From assembly GCA_963169455.1 (NCBI GenBank), contig CAUJDW010000113.1:59410-123409 (forward strand): DNA of 64,000 bases, written 5' to 3'. This stretch comes from Bacteroidota bacterium (lineage in GTDB: Bacteria > Bacteroidota > Bacteroidia > Chitinophagales > Saprospiraceae). A model generated the notes under the pieces. That model had not been told where the DNA came from. It was given only the letters and a program-made list of their open reading frames with translations, and did no database searches. Shown here one piece after another: positions 31,684 to 39,421 of this stretch (positions are counted from its first letter, which is position 1; every line of letters begins with the position of its first letter). The position numbers and the translations under genes were made by a program.

Positions 31684-34062
31684 TCAGAAATTGAAATTCC
31701 AGGTGAAATAGGGCAGGGCGCCGAAGAGGTACACCAGCCGGGCCTCCTTTTCGGTTCCGTCGCCGATGATGTTGCCTTCCTCATCCTGTTTGGTTCGGGT
31801 ATAGATGGTAAAGGGGTTCTGCCTGTTGTAAAGGTTGTAAACCCCAAAGCTGAAACTGTTGTGCCAGCGGCGATCTTTGCCCTTGCCCGGCTCGAAGGTG
31901 GCCGACAGGTCGAGGCGGTGGAAGGCGGGCAGGCGGTAGCCGTTGCGGCTGGAGTAATAATTCACCAGGTAGCCGTCAAACTCGTACTTGCCGGTGGGCA
32001 GGGTGATCGGCCGGCCGGAGCCGTAGGTAAAATTGGCGCCTACATTCCATTTCGGGCTGATGTCATAAGCCAGCGCCAGGTTGAGGTTGTGGCGGCGGTC
32101 GTGGCTGGCGGGAAAGGGCTCGCCCTTGTTCACCCCGGGCACGCTGAGTTCAGCTTTCGACAGGGTGTAGCTGGCAAAGCCCTTCAGCCGGCCTTCCGCT
32201 TTGCGGAGGAACAACTCGAGCCCGTAGGATTCGGCCTCGCCCTGCCTGAATTCGGTGGCCAGGTGCTTGTTGAGCCCCAGCTCGGCATTATCGGCAAATT
32301 CGGTGATGTCTCTTGCCTGCTTGTAATAGGCCTCAGCAGAAAATTCGAACATGCCGTCCCGGAAATTGCGGAAATAACCCACCGCCACCTGATCGGCCTT
32401 CTGGGGGGCCAGATAGGGCGAACTGGGCGCCCAGGTGGCGAAGGGGATAGGCACCGTCGAGTTGGAGATCAGGTGCACGTACTGCACCATTCGGTTGTAC
32501 GACAGCTTGAGGGCGCTCTGGTCGTCCAGCAGGTAACGGGCGGAGAACCGAGGCTCGGGATTGTGGAACAGTTTGATGGTTTCGAAATCCCCGTAAACAG
32601 TGGAGTCTTTAACAACGACGTTGACGTTGTCCCCGGGGTTTTCGTATTCGTACACCGTGCCGGCGCCGATATTCTGGAAGAGGGTGTACCGCAGCCCGTA
32701 CTCCAGGCTGAGGCGCGCCGAAAGCTGGTGTTCGGCCCCGATGTAGAGCCCGTGGTCGAGGGCGAATTGTTTCTGCAGTTGCAGGCCCCTGAAGATGGAA
32801 TCGTCCCCATTCGGCTGCAGGTCGCCGGGCGTGAAGCGGCGGTAGATGCCCTGGTAGCCGAATTTCAGGCTGAATGCGGGACTGATGAAGTAGGCGAAAT
32901 CCTGTTTCAGGGAAGCTTCCCGCTGGTTGGCTTTCCAAAGCAGCCCCTGCACCGGGTCTTTGTCTTCCAGGGCGTAGTCGAAATCGCTGTACACCAGGGT
33001 CAGGTTGGAAAACAGCCGCTCGTTGAACAGGTGGTTCCAGCGGAAAGTGGTGGTGGTATTGCCCCAGTCCATCTGAAAGGCGTTGTCGAAGTTCCAGATG
33101 TCGCGCCCGCTGTAGGCGGCCAGGAAGAAACGGTCCTTGTTGCTGGCCTTCCAGTTTACCTTGGCGTTGAGGTCGTGGAAAGCCACCGTAGTGCCGTCAA
33201 ATTGCTCGGAATTCTTCATAAAGATATCGGCATAGGAACGGCGCCCTGAAACGATAAAGGAGGCTTCGTCTTTAACGATGGGCCCTTCCAGCGTCAGGCG
33301 GGAAGCCAGCAGCCCGATGCCGCCGGAGCCGGAGAACTGCTTGGCGTTGCCATCGCGGGTGGTGACTTCCAGCAGAGAAGACAGGCGGCCCCCGTACCGG
33401 GACGGGATGCCGCCCTTGTACAACTCTGCACTTTTGATGATATCTGCGTTAAATACGGAAAACAAACCGAAGAGGTGCGACACATCGTACACCGGCGCCT
33501 CGTCGATGAGGATGAGGTTCTGGTCGGCGCTGCCGCCGCGGACGAAGAAGGCGGAAGTGCCTTCGCCGGCGCTGGTGACGCCGGGCAGCGCCTGTATCGT
33601 TTTGATCAGGTCGGGCTCGCCGAGCAACGCGGGCAGTTTTTTAACTTCTTCGATCGGCACATCGATCCGGCTCATGCCAACCTCCTGCACCCGCTCGTTC
33701 TTCACCTTGTCGGTCACGACTATCTCCTGCAGGATCGCCGATTCCGGCTGCAGTTCCACATTGAGCTGGAGGTTGCCGGCCAGTTTCACTGTCTGTACCG
33801 ACTGCTGGTAACCGAGGTAGGAAAAGGCCAGTTCGTAAACGCCCGGCGGCAGGGTCAGGGAATAAAAGCCGTAGAGGTTGGTGGTAGCGCCGGACTGGGT
33901 GTTTTTCTCGAGGACATTAGCGTAGAGCAGTTCTTCGCCTGTTGAGGCATCCTTTACATAACCGCTGATGGTGAATCTTTCTTCCGGGGGTGTGGCCGGT
34001 TGGGCCGCCGCCAGGCAAAACAGGGCCGGCAGCAAGCCAAGCGCCAATAGGGCTCGCTTCAT
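31684..34062 (-). CDS. TonB-dependent receptor with CarboxypepD_reg-like domain
   Basis: The 792-residue outer-membrane receptor has a signal peptide of about 20 residues (ALFCLAAAQP). A regulatory-like domain at 30-115 contains ISGYVKDASTGEELLYANV. The plug includes IQALPGVTSAGEGTSAFFVRGG, ILIDEAPVYDVSHLFGLFS and GGIPSRYGGRLSS. The barrel ends in an aromatic residue (WNFNF). It precedes the DUF4249 gene, forming a receptor/surface-lipoprotein pair. A long imperfect palindrome begins 27 bp upstream of its ATG and may act on its transcript. Confidence 0.94.
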   Translation of the reverse strand: MKRALLALGLLPALFCLAAAQPATPPEERFTISGYVKDASTGEELLYANVLEKNTQSGATTNLYGFYSLTLPPGVYELAFSYLGYQQSVQTVKLAGNLQLNVELQPESAILQEIVVTDKVKNERVQEVGMSRIDVPIEEVKKLPALLGEPDLIKTIQALPGVTSAGEGTSAFFVRGGSADQNLILIDEAPVYDVSHLFGLFSVFNADIIKSAELYKGGIPSRYGGRLSSLLEVTTRDGNAKQFSGSGGIGLLASRLTLEGPIVKDEASFIVSGRRSYADIFMKNSEQFDGTTVAFHDLNAKVNWKASNKDRFFLAAYSGRDIWNFDNAFQMDWGNTTTTFRWNHLFNERLFSNLTLVYSDFDYALEDKDPVQGLLWKANQREASLKQDFAYFISPAFSLKFGYQGIYRRFTPGDLQPNGDDSIFRGLQLQKQFALDHGLYIGAEHQLSARLSLEYGLRYTLFQNIGAGTVYEYENPGDNVNVVVKDSTVYGDFETIKLFHNPEPRFSARYLLDDQSALKLSYNRMVQYVHLISNSTVPIPFATWAPSSPYLAPQKADQVAVGYFRNFRDGMFEFSAEAYYKQARDITEFADNAELGLNKHLATEFRQGEAESYGLELFLRKAEGRLKGFASYTLSKAELSVPGVNKGEPFPASHDRRHNLNLALAYDISPKWNVGANFTYGSGRPITLPTGKYEFDGYLVNYYSSRNGYRLPAFHRLDLSATFEPGKGKDRRWHNSFSFGVYNLYNRQNPFTIYTRTKQDEEGNIIGDGTEKEARLVYLFGALPYFTWNFNF

Positions 34063-34563
34063 GATGCAGATTGTTTTATGGGTTTTTCTTCTCCGGCCAT
34101 TTTTGTGGAAAGGGTGAATTCATGAAGGAGGTAAACCGGAATCATGAGCTCACTCTTTCTTAAGGGCCGCAAAAATGGCCGGAGAAACACAATTAAGATT
34201 GGGACAGCCGGGTGATGGCGCCCGGAATTTTCAAACAAGAGATGCTTATCAGACAACCCCTCCCCTACGCCGGCCACAAAATCTTTATGAACGGTTGCTT
34301 TTTACCGGCCAGGCCGCCAGATTGAGCGATATCCGGATCGCCCTTTTGAAAAGCCTTCAGGCGCTGACGCCCCTCACGACTTCCGCTCTGTGGATATTTT
34401 TTATATTTTCGCCCTTAACAAACCTGGCAATTTCTTGTGAAAGAGGCCCAACGGATGCCGGGCAGGCCTGCGGCCGGCCAGGGGGTGGCCCGCCCGGATT
34501 TTGCCGGTACTCAGCCGCCCCGCGGTAGCAGCCCCAATAACTGATAACTGATAACTGCCCCTG
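34063..34563. other. 501-bp gap with a palindrome but no recognisable gene
   Basis: Lies between the divergent TonB receptor and DUF2142 genes. Its left part holds the imperfect palindrome described separately. The rest contains no open frame with family resemblance, no RNA gene and only a short direct repeat (GATAACTGATAACTG near 34,541-34,555) just before the DUF2142 start. Confidence 0.5.
34089..34186. repeat. 98-bp imperfect palindrome upstream of the TonB receptor
   Basis: The outer arms (34089-34108 and 34167-34186) match at 19 of 20 positions: TTCTCCGGCCATTTTTGTGG against its mirror. Directly inside, AAAGGGTGAATTCATGA is mirrored at 14 of 17 positions by TCATGAGCTCACTCTTT. A transcript of the receptor gene starting upstream would carry this as one long hairpin. 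It could be a regulatory leader or a miniature transposable element. Confidence 0.75.
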
Positions 34564-35955
34564 ATGCTCCATCCCAGCCGCTGGTTCCTCCTTCTGGCCC
34601 TGCCTTTCGGCCTGCTCTACGCCCTGATCGTGCCGCCCTTTCAGGCGCCCGACGAGACCAGCCATTTCTACCGGGCCTACCACTTGTCGGAAGGGCATTG
34701 GATGGGTGTTCAACAGGGAGGGAGTCGCCTGGGAGGGGAATTGCCGGCCAGCCTGCCGGATTTCTATGAACCCTTCTCTCATCTGCGCTACGACTACGAG
34801 GCCCGAATAACTGCGGACTCCCTCCGTAGGGCATTGGCCATTCCCCTCCAGCCGGAGCAGCGCACATTTGTCGATTTCGCCAATACGGGCTTTTACGCCC
34901 CTACGTCTTATGCGCCATACGCCCTCGTTTTTGCCCTGCTCAAACCTTTCGCTCCCGGGCCCGGCTGGCTTTTCTACAGCGGGCGCCTGGCGGGGCTGGC
35001 GTTCTGGCTGTTTGTTCTGCACCACGCCATCCGGCTGCTGCCGTACCATCGCCGGACGATAACTTTCTGCGCCCTGTTACCGGCCTCCATCTTCATACAC
35101 GCCAGCCTGAGCGGGGATACGGTGATCAACGCCATAGCCTTTTATCTCATCGCCTGGCAGCTGGCCCTGGCCTTTGAAGAAGGCCGCCGTTTCGGCCTGC
35201 GGCAGGGGCTGGGCCTGCTGGGGCTGTCGGCGGTATTGTCGCTGGGCAAGGTGGTGTATGCGCCGCTTATCGCTTTATACTGGCTCATCCCGAAACGGAA
35301 GTTTGATTCAGAAACGGCCTATTGGCTATGGGGAGGAGGGCTGATGCTGTTCAACGCCGCTTTACTGGCAGGCTGGTATGTTTACAGCGGCGGACTGTTC
35401 ATACCCTATGACGCCTATGACCCGGCTTTTCGCGAGGGCCAGCAGCTTAATCCCGGCGTCAATCCTTCCGCCCAGCTGGCTTTTATTTTTGAACATCCAT
35501 TGGAATTCGCCCGGGTAGTGGCGGGATCTTACCTGGACAGCCTGCCGGCCACCCTGGCGCATTATGCAGGCAAATTTGGGTGGGAACACAACTACCTGCC
35601 CACGCCGCTCATCGGCTTTTTGCTGCTGAGCCTTATGGCGCTGGCGGTTTTCGAGCAAGGGCAACCCAAAGGCCTGGGCTCGCGGCATCGCTTATCCTTC
35701 CTGTCCCTGGCCACCCTGATGTGCCTGGCCCTGGCAACCGTGTTGTACATGCTCTGGGAGCCGGTTGGAGGCAGCCGGATCGTCGTACTGATGGGGCGGT
35801 ATTTCTTCCCCATTTTCCCGTTGGTATGGCTGGCCCTGCCGCAGAGGCGATTTGCATTGCCTCAGCGGCCGCTCTTCGCCTGGGCATCAGGGTTGCTGGT
35901 TGCCGCCCTGTCCTGGGGCATTTGGGTGGTGTTGCAGCGGTATTATTGGGAATAG
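34564..35955 (+). CDS. DUF2142-type polytopic membrane protein
   Basis: The 463-residue protein has about 10 transmembrane helices. It opens with an N-terminal helix followed by PPFQAPDETSHFYRAYHLSEG, the DUF2142 signature (P.D..H..Ra). This acidic first periplasmic loop is like that of GT-C glycosyltransferases. A later LWEPVGGSRIVVLMGRYFFPIFP matches the C-terminal part of the family, where an R-Y motif is typical. It is probably a membrane glycosyltransferase or cell-surface polysaccharide protein, by inference. The gene converges with the DinB gene, with 26 bp between stops. Confidence 0.85.
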   Translation: MLHPSRWFLLLALPFGLLYALIVPPFQAPDETSHFYRAYHLSEGHWMGVQQGGSRLGGELPASLPDFYEPFSHLRYDYEARITADSLRRALAIPLQPEQRTFVDFANTGFYAPTSYAPYALVFALLKPFAPGPGWLFYSGRLAGLAFWLFVLHHAIRLLPYHRRTITFCALLPASIFIHASLSGDTVINAIAFYLIAWQLALAFEEGRRFGLRQGLGLLGLSAVLSLGKVVYAPLIALYWLIPKRKFDSETAYWLWGGGLMLFNAALLAGWYVYSGGLFIPYDAYDPAFREGQQLNPGVNPSAQLAFIFEHPLEFARVVAGSYLDSLPATLAHYAGKFGWEHNYLPTPLIGFLLLSLMALAVFEQGQPKGLGSRHRLSFLSLATLMCLALATVLYMLWEPVGGSRIVVLMGRYFFPIFPLVWLALPQRRFALPQRPLFAWASGLLVAALSWGIWVVLQRYYWE

Positions 35956-35981
35956 TTGGCGGGCCCGTATTAACATCCTTC

Positions 35982-36503
35982 TCAACTATTCAGAAAGGCT
36001 TCGATCCGCGCTTTCTGCCGCAAATGGTGGCGGAAGTGAATGGCGATGAGCTGATACCACTCCACGGCATCGAGAAAGCCCAATGAGGGGTGTTCCACCT
36101 TGCCGGAGGGCGGGTTTGTTTCCAGCCTGTCCGCCGCCTTATCGAGGGCGGCGCGTAATTGGCTGATCTTGCCTTCCAGCTCGGCCTTTCCGGAAGGTTG
36201 CGGCACGTTGGCAGCGGTGCGCCGGCCCTTTACCCGAATGTCGGCAAAGGCATTGGCCTGGTAAGCTGCTTCGCCGAACCTGTTTTTTTCCCCCTCCCGT
36301 GGCGCTTCGGGTGAAAGGCAGGCCTCCATTAGCCTGAGGTGGAAGTTCATGGTGTCGTCCAGCAGATGGATGAACAATTGGCCCATCGACCAGCTTTCCG
36401 GGTCGGGCTGCCGCAACAGGGCCTGAGGTGAAAGGGCGGCAAGCCCTTGTTCATAAGTTTCCAGGCTTTGCAGGATGTCTGTTTTGATGTCTGAAATGGA
36501 CAT
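35982..36503 (-). CDS. DinB-like four-helix-bundle protein
   Basis: The 173-residue protein has four long helices and the metal-ligand pattern of the DinB superfamily: WSMGQLFIHLLDDTMNF (first His), and at the end LIAIHFRHHLRQKARIE (second and third His). These proteins bind a divalent metal; several are thiol-dependent transferases such as BstA. No specific reaction can be given. I chose the ATG at 36503 because the 21 residues upstream of it do not belong to the fold. Confidence 0.85.
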   Translation of the reverse strand: MSISDIKTDILQSLETYEQGLAALSPQALLRQPDPESWSMGQLFIHLLDDTMNFHLRLMEACLSPEAPREGEKNRFGEAAYQANAFADIRVKGRRTAANVPQPSGKAELEGKISQLRAALDKAADRLETNPPSGKVEHPSLGFLDAVEWYQLIAIHFRHHLRQKARIEAFLNS

Positions 36504-36564
36504 AAGGTTTCGTTTTAGAGTTGCAAGCAAAGCAAATAGGACAACTTTTTGAAAAAATGGCCGC

Positions 36565-36600
36565 AAAAAAAAGCCCCCGGCCGGAAATCCCGCCGGGAGC
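36565..36600 (-). terminator. Intrinsic terminator of the outer-membrane protein gene
   Basis: Read on the minus strand, GCTCCCGGC pairs with GCCGGGGGC (8 of 9) around a 10-base loop and is followed by eight T (A-run 36565-36572 on the plus strand). It lies 47 bp beyond the stop of the barrel protein gene at 36648. Confidence 0.8.
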
Positions 36601-36647
36601 CTTTGTTGCTGAAACAGCCTATAGAGAAATTTTGGCAGATGCCTTTT

Positions 36648-37220
36648 TTACCTTCCCCACGACAGGCCGAACCTAAGGTCAACCTGAGCGAAAGGGGAAG
36701 ACAGCTCGTTGCCGCCGATGCCGGGGATATCGTCATAAGTGACCAGACGGTAGCCTGCCTCAAGCCCTACCCGGAACCATTGAGTAGCGTTGATCTCAAT
36801 GCCGGCGCTGGGTTGAAGCACGAAAACGCGGTCGCCCCGGTTGTCATAATCGATCCTGGCCCGCCCGCCGGCTGCCAGCAGGCTGAGGCGGGGGTGGACG
36901 GCGCGGTAGGAATCGGGCGTGTAGCCGGCCATAAAGCCGCTGTAGCTGAGCGTGAAAGGCTCGCCGTCTTCCAACCTGGCTTCGTGGCGGAATTCATAGC
37001 CGGCAAAGCCCAGAAAAACCTTACGGCTGATCTCGATGCCGCCGAAACCGCCGCGCACGGAGGTGAAGTCGCTGTCGAAATAAGAGTAATTGTAGGACAC
37101 CCCGCCCCAGATGCCGGATAGCCGGACTTCCGGGCTGCTGAACAGGGTTTCTTCTCTTTGAGCGGAAAGGTTACTGGTGAGCAGGAGCGCAAAAAGGGCG
37201 GTGAAGATGGTGTTTTTCAT
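36648..37220 (-). CDS. Outer-membrane beta-barrel protein, small
   Basis: The 190-residue product has a signal peptide (MKNTIFTALFALLLTSNLSAQ) and regularly spaced amphipathic strands (GIWGGVSYNYSYFD, VFLGFAGYEFRHEARL, LQPSAGIEINATQWFRVGLEAGYRLV), ending in VDLRFGLSWGR. It belongs to the generic 8-strand outer-membrane barrels of Bacteroidota. No ligand can be inferred. It has its own terminator and appears monocistronic. Confidence 0.78.
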   Translation of the reverse strand: MKNTIFTALFALLLTSNLSAQREETLFSSPEVRLSGIWGGVSYNYSYFDSDFTSVRGGFGGIEISRKVFLGFAGYEFRHEARLEDGEPFTLSYSGFMAGYTPDSYRAVHPRLSLLAAGGRARIDYDNRGDRVFVLQPSAGIEINATQWFRVGLEAGYRLVTYDDIPGIGGNELSSPFAQVDLRFGLSWGR

Positions 37221-37376
37221 TTTTATATGCTTTGATTGTTTTCGAATGCAGCGAAGGGGCTTTCACCTGCATCTTCCGGGGTTTTCAAAACAAAGAAAAG
37301 GGGAATACCACCTGCCGCGCAGCTTTTTAACAATGTTTAACCGGTTAATGGAAAGGCTTTAACGGATTGTTAGGAA

Positions 37377-37553
37377 ATGGGCGCCTTAAGAGAAAAAAGC
37401 GCCGACGAAGCCCTTCGGCAAATCGAAGAGAAAGGCTACCTGGCGCCCTGGGCCGATTCGCCGAAGGAGAAAATTGCGGTGGGGGTGAATTTCAATTCGA
37501 AGGAGAAGCGGGTGGAGGAATGGGAGGCTGCTGATCAGTCACGGGGTGGCTGA
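37377..37553 (+). pseudogene. C-terminal remnant of a PD-(D/E)XK / AAA-ATPase-like family gene
   Basis: The 58-codon frame reads MGALREKSADEALRQIEEKG, then IAVGVNFNSKEKRVEEW. This is the characteristic end of the large Bacteroidota proteins with an AAA-ATPase-like N-domain and a PD-(D/E)XK nuclease C-domain (normally 500 residues or more). Only the final strand-helix-strand is present, so it is a deletion remnant. It abuts a perfect 16-bp inverted repeat and an AT-rich orphan gene. The rest of the gap from 37221 (about 156 bp) contains no gene. Confidence 0.65.
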
Positions 37554-37589
37554 TCTGTAGCAAAACCAAGGCGAGCCACCCCGTGACTG
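37536..37589. repeat. Perfect 16-bp inverted repeat beside the remnant
   Basis: CAGTCACGGGGTGGCT (37536-37551) is exactly mirrored at 37574-37589 around 22 bases. No T-run follows on either strand. It overlaps the end of the nuclease-family remnant and lies 3 bp before the stop of the AT-rich gene, marking the edge of the acquired patch. Confidence 0.75.
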
Positions 37590-37592
37590 GCC

Positions 37593-38261
37593 TTATTGAG
37601 GTTTATTTTCATTGAGTAAAATATTCTGCTTAGCTCTCACTTCCCCAGTTTGGGGGTCTCTTGAAACAACTTTCCATAGTCTTGATTGCCTATCTGCTTC
37701 ACTTCGATTATCGGTATATTCCCATCTTTTTAGGGGGCCACTCCGCTTGCCTGTTAATATTATTTCTTCTTTCTCTAGCCATCCTCTAAGCTCAAGGGCT
37801 AATTCTTTAGCTTTTGGGTAAACACTTTCTAACAATTCTGTTTTTTGCCTTTCAGTTAATTCATGCCAGTGTTCGACCTCATATTTGTTGGGATTTGATA
37901 AGAGCAATCCAATCCCTAACCCGAGGTCTTCAAAAAAGAAGTACCCATCACAGTAATATTCATAGCATTTCATCAAATTAACTGCCTCATTTCCATTTTT
38001 TTGAATAATTGAATTCAAAAGACTGATAATCTTTTTTCGTTCATGCTTGGCATAATCAACGTAGCTTTCAAGAATATTCACCACTCTGGATTTACTGCCC
38101 TCTTGATTATAATTCAGCGAGATTAATTCAAAATATCTATCCTGTCCTAATTCCCGTTCCAACCATTCAGAGGCATATACCCATTCTTCAAATTTTTTAA
38201 CAGATATTTCTCCTTCAATTAGTTTGAAGAACTGAGATTCAATTTTTGAAAATTTCTCCAT
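37593..38261 (-). CDS. AT-rich orphan protein, possible immunity-type protein
   Basis: The predicted 222-residue soluble protein has no signal peptide. The N-terminal half (FKLIEGEISVKKFEEWVY, LERELGQDRYFELISLNY) resembles small proteins often found near polymorphic toxins or restriction systems. The second half contains CDGYFFFEDLGLGIGLLL and a charged C-terminal helix. By eye the DNA is about 30-35% GC, far below its neighbours, which indicates horizontal acquisition. The ATG at 38261 was chosen because the longer upstream frame runs through structured, non-coding-looking sequence. A role as an immunity protein is only a guess from resemblance; no toxin gene is present. Confidence 0.72.
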   Translation of the reverse strand: MEKFSKIESQFFKLIEGEISVKKFEEWVYASEWLERELGQDRYFELISLNYNQEGSKSRVVNILESYVDYAKHERKKIISLLNSIIQKNGNEAVNLMKCYEYYCDGYFFFEDLGLGIGLLLSNPNKYEVEHWHELTERQKTELLESVYPKAKELALELRGWLEKEEIILTGKRSGPLKRWEYTDNRSEADRQSRLWKVVSRDPQTGEVRAKQNILLNENKPQ

Positions 38262-38645
38262 CTTGATATCATTTTTTCTGAACACAATACTTTTCAAGAG
38301 ATATGCCCTTTCACAGGGCAAAAACGCCCTTTTTTTGATGATGCTGCGTTGCCCTTTTCGTCCATACCTTCCAGGTATGCACTTCAAAAAGCGCCTTGCC
38401 TCATCAAAAAAATGACACTTTTTATCTCCAAAAGCGGCATCCAAACATACTCTCATTTTTCTGACGCGCCCTGCAATGATAAGGAAGGATTTTTTTTTTG
38501 CAAGGCGCGCACGGATTTTAACATTTCCAGGGCCTACATGCGCAGCCTGGCACGTAGTGGCTGCCCAATCGTTCACCGCACCCGTCTGCTGCCGCAGCAG
38601 GGCAGGCGCCGTACACCCCAAACCCGCCCCTGCCCGGGGCCCCGG
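38262..38645. other. 384-bp gap with structured, repeat-like sequence
   Basis: The stretch upstream of the AT-rich gene contains several nested hairpins: GCCCTTTCACAGGGC, CATACC-TTCC-AGGTATG, and a 12-bp pair TTTTTTTGATGA (38330-38341) with TCATCAAAAAAA (38401-38412). An 11-base T-run lies near 38,490. Composition drops to AT-rich left of about 38,500. No coding frame is credible. It may be a leader RNA, a repeat element or the boundary of the acquired segment. Confidence 0.5.
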
Positions 38646-39275
38646 CTAAAACATATAAATGCCCCTGATCGTCACATTCCTCCCGATAAACTTTCCCGAT
38701 TCTCCCCCAACGGGAGTCGGCGTGGAGGTATCGCCGATGCGCAGGTTGTTGAGCCATTTGGACCAGTAGATATTGATGCCGAAGTTATCCGCGAAAAAGA
38801 AAGTGCCGCCCAGGATGATGGAGTAGAGGTTTTCCCGGAGGGGTATTTGTTCCGTAGCGTCCTCACCGGCATAATCGATGATCTCGTAACTGATGAGCCG
38901 CCCGTAGGACACGCCGGCCGTGGCCTGAATCTTCCAGTCCTGAAAGTGCACCAGCACCGGCGCCTCCACGAAGTTCAGGCGTATCTTGTCGTATTGGGAG
39001 GCCGGGTTGTCGAGGCGGCTCCGGCTGGCGCCCTGCTGGCTAAAGAGCAGTTCCAGGCCTATGCGCCAGCGCTCGTTCAGCACGGCGTTGACACGCCCGC
39101 CGGCGTTGAAGCCCAGCTTGTGGAAGCCATGCAGCAGGTCGCCATCGATCTGGGACATGTTGAAGCCGGCCACCAGCCCGCCCTCGAAGCGGCGCTCCGG
39201 GCCGGTTGTTTGAGCGGATAGGGAGAGGATCGAAAGCAGAAACAGAGTAGTGAGGAATAGCTGTATTTTTTTCAT
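38646..39275 (-). CDS. PorT-type outer-membrane beta-barrel protein
   Basis: The 209-residue protein has a signal peptide ending in SLSAQ and the order typical of the PorT/OMP_b-brl_2 group: FEGGLVAGFNMSQIDGD, LGFNAGGRVNAVLNERW, GLELLFSQQGA, LNFVEAPVLVHF and FGINIYWSKWLNNLR. PorT itself is a T9SS biogenesis factor, but the family is broad, so no specific role is claimed. The start at 39275 gives the signal peptide directly; the earlier in-frame ATG at 39404 adds unrelated residues. Confidence 0.8.
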   Translation of the reverse strand: MKKIQLFLTTLFLLSILSLSAQTTGPERRFEGGLVAGFNMSQIDGDLLHGFHKLGFNAGGRVNAVLNERWRIGLELLFSQQGASRSRLDNPASQYDKIRLNFVEAPVLVHFQDWKIQATAGVSYGRLISYEIIDYAGEDATEQIPLRENLYSIILGGTFFFADNFGINIYWSKWLNNLRIGDTSTPTPVGGESGKFIGRNVTIRGIYMF

Positions 39276-39421
39276 AGCATTTTTATGTTTCGGGCAAAGA
39301 TAAGTACTTCTGCCTTGCCGGAGAACTCCGGTTGTATTCAAGCTGGCAAGGCAGGTGACGAGTGGCGTAAAATTCCAGCATGTAACCTTTTTTACTCCAT
39401 CCATTAAATGGGGAAAAAGCC

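Noticed and set aside
31246..33249. 667-codon open frame antisense to the DUF4249 and second receptor genes
   Set aside because: It spans two unrelated sense genes and the gap between them and has no recognisable motif; a consequence of codon bias.
37593..38621. Longer start (38621) for the AT-rich orphan protein
   Set aside because: The added 120 residues pass through hairpins and a compositional boundary and do not look like protein-coding sequence.
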